Origin: JAJRXG01 sp047634015
GTDB taxonomy: Bacteria > Bacteroidota > Bacteroidia > Chitinophagales > Saprospiraceae
DNA length: 10,167 bases
Direction of reading: 5' to 3'
NCBI GenBank assembly: GCA_047634015.1
Contig: JBLIDB010000184.1
Span: 1 to 10,167 of the forward strand
Shown: piece after piece, positions 7,812 to 10,167 of the stretch
Layout: the number at the start of each line of letters is the position of its first letter
How positions within the stretch are numbered: the stretch's first letter is position 1
Position numbers and translations under genes: made by a program
Notes under the pieces: model-generated
The model's database searches: none
Seen by the model: the letters and a program-made list of their open reading frames with translations, nothing else
Told to the model about the DNA's origin: nothing

Positions 7812-8291
7812 ATGCGAACAATCCTAATTATAATAATCTCGGCTTTATCCATTGTTTCATGTAGTCGTGCACAAGAGGCTACTCTTTCTCAAGAAGGAGC
7901 AAATCATTTCGGTGCTAAGATTACAGAAGTCGGTGCCAAAGATATCGCGGGTATAATTTCTAATTTTGATGGTAACGACACTATAGATGTTAAGATCTCT
8001 GGAGTGATCAATGAAGTTTGCCAAGCCAAAGGCTGTTGGATGACATTAGAAGATGAAGCCTCTGCTACAAGCGCTTTTGTGAAATTTAAAGATTACGCTT
8101 TCTTTGTACCTAAAGATGCTGGTGGGAAAAAAGCGATCGTCCAGGGTAAACTTTATGGCAGCCTTACTCTTGTAGATGAATTGCGCCATTATGCAGAAGA
8201 CAAGGGAGCGAGCAATGAAGAAATTGCGGCGATCACCGAGCCCGAAAGAGAAATTAAAATGATGGTGGAAGGTGTGATTATATATAATTAA
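7812..8291 (+). CDS. DUF4920-family lipoprotein with a CxxxxC motif
   Basis: The 159-residue protein starts with a hydrophobic signal (ILIIIISALSIVSC) and lipobox Cys17, so it should be a lipid-anchored envelope protein. The mature part begins NHFGAKIT, as I recall for DUF4920. Its core is a beta-rich segment (VKISGVINEVCQAKGCWMTL) with Cys70 and Cys75 followed by Trp76, then VKFKDYAFFVPKDAGGK and a basic-acidic tail ending in MVEGVIIY. The function of DUF4920 is not established. The paired cysteines could be a disulfide or bind metal, and the pattern of strands resembles an OB-fold; both ideas are inference. It lies 104 bases after the response regulator with its own possible promoter, and converges on the SGNH gene, whose stop is 65 bases away with no clear terminator between them. 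Confidence 0.88.
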   Translation: MRTILIIIISALSIVSCSRAQEATLSQEGANHFGAKITEVGAKDIAGIISNFDGNDTIDVKISGVINEVCQAKGCWMTLEDEASATSAFVKFKDYAFFVPKDAGGKKAIVQGKLYGSLTLVDELRHYAEDKGASNEEIAAITEPEREIKMMVEGVIIYN

Positions 8292-8356
8292 CCTCATTTG
8301 CTAATCGAATAGTTGAACTTTGAGCTTGCCAACCAATATGAATTTCCTAATGTTGA

Positions 8357-9079
8357 CTACCTCAAAATATCTTCCACCGCTGGATATATCTTTTCATCTA
8401 CCCATCTCTGATACATCTTTCCTGAAGGATGTAGATCGTCTCGGGCGACTAAAACTGGATCCTCTCTAGCCTCTCTTGATATTGCAGTAATATCTATAAA
8501 TTTTACATTCAGTTTGGCACTCTCTTCTCGAACGACTTGGTTATATGAATCAATTTCACGGCGGATTTTCGCTTCATCTCTTCCTAGAGCAAATGGCATT
8601 GCGCCCCAATCCGGAATAGAGACTACGAATACTTTTTCCTTATTATAAGCAAATGAGATTGCACGTTCTAAAAGTTCTGTGAATTCTGACCTGAAATTTT
8701 CCACGTCTCTTCCACGATATTGATTGTTGACCCCGATAAGGAGAGAAACGATATCAAACTTTTCTTTGAGTCCTGCTGCGTCTATTCCTTTCGATAACTC
8801 ATCCGTTGTCCAGCCTGTCCGTGCTATTATTTTAGGTTTAGATATTTCCTTTCCTGTTATTTCAATTCGATCGGCCAATATCATTGGCCATCGTTCTACT
8901 TCTTTTACACTCTCCCCGATGGTATATGAGTCCCCCAGTGCCAGAAATGTGTAAGTGCTACTACTATCTCTGTCCGATTCCATAGTTTCGATTATAGCAA
9001 CATCCTCCATGGAAGCACAAGCAACAAGGGAAATTATAATTATAAAAAAACTCCAAAAGTTAATATTTCTGTCAATCAT
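8357..9079 (-). CDS. SGNH/GDSL-family hydrolase, lipoprotein
   Basis: This is a predicted serine esterase or deacylase of 240 residues, anchored in the envelope. I chose ATG 9079 because it is followed at once by a signal peptide (FFIIIISLVAC, lipobox Cys21); the frame extends to TTG 9124, but those 15 polar codons would spoil the signal. The SGNH blocks are in order: GDSYTIGE with nucleophile Ser51, Gly89 in RTGWTTDEL (block II), GVNNQYRGR with Asn118 (block III), and DDLHPSG with Asp214 and His217 completing the triad. SIPDWGAMPFA after block III is also typical of this bacterial subgroup. All catalytic residues are present, so it is probably active; the substrate is unknown. It ends in TAG. 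It is convergent with the DUF4920 gene and lies 82 bases after the end of the broken secreted-protein gene on the same strand. No convincing promoter was found just upstream. Confidence 0.92.
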   Translation of the reverse strand: MIDRNINFWSFFIIIISLVACASMEDVAIIETMESDRDSSSTYTFLALGDSYTIGESVKEVERWPMILADRIEITGKEISKPKIIARTGWTTDELSKGIDAAGLKEKFDIVSLLIGVNNQYRGRDVENFRSEFTELLERAISFAYNKEKVFVVSIPDWGAMPFALGRDEAKIRREIDSYNQVVREESAKLNVKFIDITAISREAREDPVLVARDDLHPSGKMYQRWVDEKIYPAVEDILR

Positions 9080-9161
9080 GGTACTGTGGTAATCGTGTAT
9101 CTTATTATAAGTGAAACAGTCCAATATGGGTTTTTCCTAATTCAAATAAATATTCAACCTT

Positions 9162-9625
9162 TCATCGTAATGGGGAAGATAAACCTTTTATGCTTTCTTT
9201 ATCTTGCTTGGATAAATCAAAAAATCGCCATGTCTTGTCTTAATCTTGAGATGTAATAAGCATGAAATGGTTTTTAACAATTTCCTCATCTTGTGTTTTA
9301 AAATTCTTTCATAAGGTATCATGGCTTGCCATTCAACAGTTGACTTTATCACTGCAGAGGATTGTTTCGATTTTATCTCTTTTAGAATGATTCCTTGGGA
9401 TTCGTACATCCCCTGTTCATATAGTAAGTCATCTACGACGTATGTTTCTTCTCCGGTCTTTTCTACCACCATCGGGTTAGATAATGTTGAAGCTTTCATA
9501 AAGTCCTTTTTTATAAAAACGGTTTTATAGGTTTCCCAAGATTGAAAAACCTGTTTGGCGTAGTCATCTTGTCCCCACATAATAATAGTTATAAGAAAAG
9601 AGAAAAGTAGAATTCTGAATTTCAT
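9162..9625 (-). pseudogene. Small secreted protein of unknown function, broken by a frameshift and a stop
   Basis: From ATG 9625 the frame encodes a signal peptide (about residues 1-18, cleavage likely at MWG-Q) and a soluble domain up to residue ~112 (…EWQAMIPYERILKHK). The frame then runs on to a stop at 9188 with a basic, low-quality tail (MRKLLKTISC…). The +1 frame over the same bases gives a far better continuation: DEEIVKNHFMLITSQD, a TAA at 9240-9242, then DKTWRFFDLSKQDKESIKG, ending at TGA 9162. I recall a Bacteroidota secreted family whose end reads much like this (MIPYE, then F-hydrophobic, then DxGKTWxFxDxxKxDKES). Loss of one A in the CACAA(A)GAT run at ~9291 plus one nonsense change explains everything. 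A 145-residue protein may still be made but would lack the native end. It begins 16 bases after a strong terminator and sits between the Skp-like and SGNH genes. Confidence 0.7.
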
Positions 9626-9641
9626 ATTGCTTTTTGCATAA

Positions 9642-9678
9642 AAAAACCCATTTGAAAATTCGTTCCAAATGGGTTTTT
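9642..9678 (-). terminator. Strong intrinsic terminator after the OmpH/Skp-like gene
   Basis: AAAAACCCATTTG (9642-9654) pairs perfectly with CAAATGGGTTTTT (9666-9678), a 13-bp stem around an 11-base loop. Read on the minus strand, the right arm ends in a T-run (six Ts), the form expected 31 bases after the Skp stop. The T-run on the plus strand makes it potentially bidirectional. It ends only 16 bases before the ATG of the broken secreted-protein gene. Confidence 0.85.
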
Positions 9679-9709
9679 ATTTTGAAGGGTCACAATGCCC
9701 AATATCTTA

Positions 9710-10167
9710 CTACAGATTAAGTTTGGCTCTAACCAATTCACTCACATCCGATGCTTCATCTGCATACAATAGGATTCCCATTGCTTGATCAAATATGTAT
9801 ACATATCCATTCTCTTTTGCTACTGTTTTGATTGCAGTGTCTATTTTATCTCTTAGTGGAGATAATAAAGTTTCGCTTTTTTCGACAAGTTTTTGTTGTA
9901 TTTCTTGTTGAAATTTTGCGATCTCCATTTTCTCTTGCTCCAAAGTTTGCGCTTCAACTTCTAATTGCTTAGGAGAGATTTCACCTTGTGCTTGCTTACG
10001 TTCCAAAGCAGCATACTTAGTTTGTAATGCCGACACCTTGTCCTGTCCTTGCTTCTCGTACTGATTCTTTATTGTTTCAAGCTCTGCATTTGCTTCTTTA
10101 ACTTGAGGGATCTGCTGTATCAATTGTTGGCTATTAATGTACCCGAACTTTTGAGCACTGACCATTA
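9710..10167 (-). CDS. OmpH/Skp-family periplasmic chaperone, 5' end missing
   Basis: Skp-type chaperones are trimers that hold unfolded outer-membrane proteins in the periplasm. The visible 151 residues start in the signal peptide: the ATG at 10165 is followed by VSAQ, a typical cleavage site, then KFGYINSQQLIQQIPQV, the first strand and helix of the mature protein. The frame stays open to the edge, so perhaps 15-20 signal residues are missing and this ATG is internal. Residues ~20-105 form the long helical arms (EANAELETIKNQYEKQGQDK; EKMEIAKFQQEIQQKL). The C-terminal strands contain ENGYVYIFDQAMGILLYAD, then helix DVSELVRAKLNL and a TAG stop. Length and all regions fit an intact gene. In Bacteroidota such genes often lie beside bamA, which would be upstream, outside the window. 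It is followed by a strong terminator. Confidence 0.93.
   Translation of the reverse strand, partial: MVSAQKFGYINSQQLIQQIPQVKEANAELETIKNQYEKQGQDKVSALQTKYAALERKQAQGEISPKQLEVEAQTLEQEKMEIAKFQQEIQQKLVEKSETLLSPLRDKIDTAIKTVAKENGYVYIFDQAMGILLYADEASDVSELVRAKLNL

Noticed and set aside
8046..8297. Minus-strand ORF of 83 codons
   Set aside because: It lies across the DUF4920 gene in another frame, with no family resemblance.
8724..8954. Plus-strand ORF of 76 codons
   Set aside because: It is an antisense shadow of the SGNH hydrolase gene.
9080..9124. Upstream TTG start for the SGNH hydrolase
   Set aside because: It would add 15 polar residues ahead of a clear lipoprotein signal peptide; ATG 9079 is better.
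9121..9135. ccaatatgggttttt, similar to the right arm of the terminator at 9666-9678
   Set aside because: No matching left arm lies nearby, so it cannot form a hairpin; the likeness is probably chance.
9321..9530. Plus-strand ORF of 69 codons
   Set aside because: It is antisense to the intact 5' part of the broken secreted-protein gene and shows no protein-like features.
1..10167. A new defence or mobile system centred on the large ATPase
   Set aside because: No nuclease, toxin, integrase, transposase, repeat array or attachment site is visible near it, and the neighbours to the right are ordinary or decayed genes.

Overview
The window looks like an AT-rich chromosomal segment of a Bacteroidota bacterium. 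The evidence is family-level: a giant DUF3686-type AAA ATPase, an RprXY-like sensor kinase and regulator pair, a DUF4920 lipoprotein, an OmpH/Skp-type periplasmic chaperone, and several short-leader promoters that loosely fit the Bacteroidota TTTG / TAnnTTTG pattern. No species can be named from the sequence alone.

Layout, left to right. (1) Bases 2-4177 (+) hold the 3' part of a giant ATPase, open at the left edge and still missing its N-terminus. (2) Bases 4228-5422 (+) hold two adjacent damaged genes: a MarR-like winged-helix regulator with an in-frame amber codon and no normal start codon, then a multi-pass membrane protein with an in-frame amber codon near its N-terminus. (3) Bases 5423-5759 hold a 17-bp inverted repeat, one doubtful small ORF and the probable promoter of the next operon. 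(4) Bases 5760-7707 (+) encode a membrane histidine kinase and an OmpR-type response regulator whose genes overlap by 8 bases. (5) Bases 7812-8291 (+) encode a DUF4920 lipoprotein with its own possible promoter. (6) On the minus strand, bases 8357-9079 encode an intact SGNH/GDSL hydrolase lipoprotein. Bases 9162-9625 are a broken gene for a small secreted protein, carrying a frameshift and an ochre codon. A strong 13-bp-stem terminator lies at 9642-9678. Bases 9710-10167 are an OmpH/Skp-like protein cut by the right edge.

How the parts relate. The kinase and regulator form a textbook two-component operon; what they sense and control is not visible. The DUF4920 protein, the SGNH hydrolase, the broken secreted protein and Skp all act at or beyond the inner membrane, so the right half is envelope-oriented, but no shared pathway is shown. 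The most notable feature is the density of disrupted genes (three clear ones, possibly a fourth) among intact genes. TAG ends the intact Skp and SGNH genes, so the internal TAG codons are best read as nonsense mutations and not as a changed genetic code. I found no CRISPR array, tRNA, rRNA, transposase or phage gene, and no convincing new defence system.
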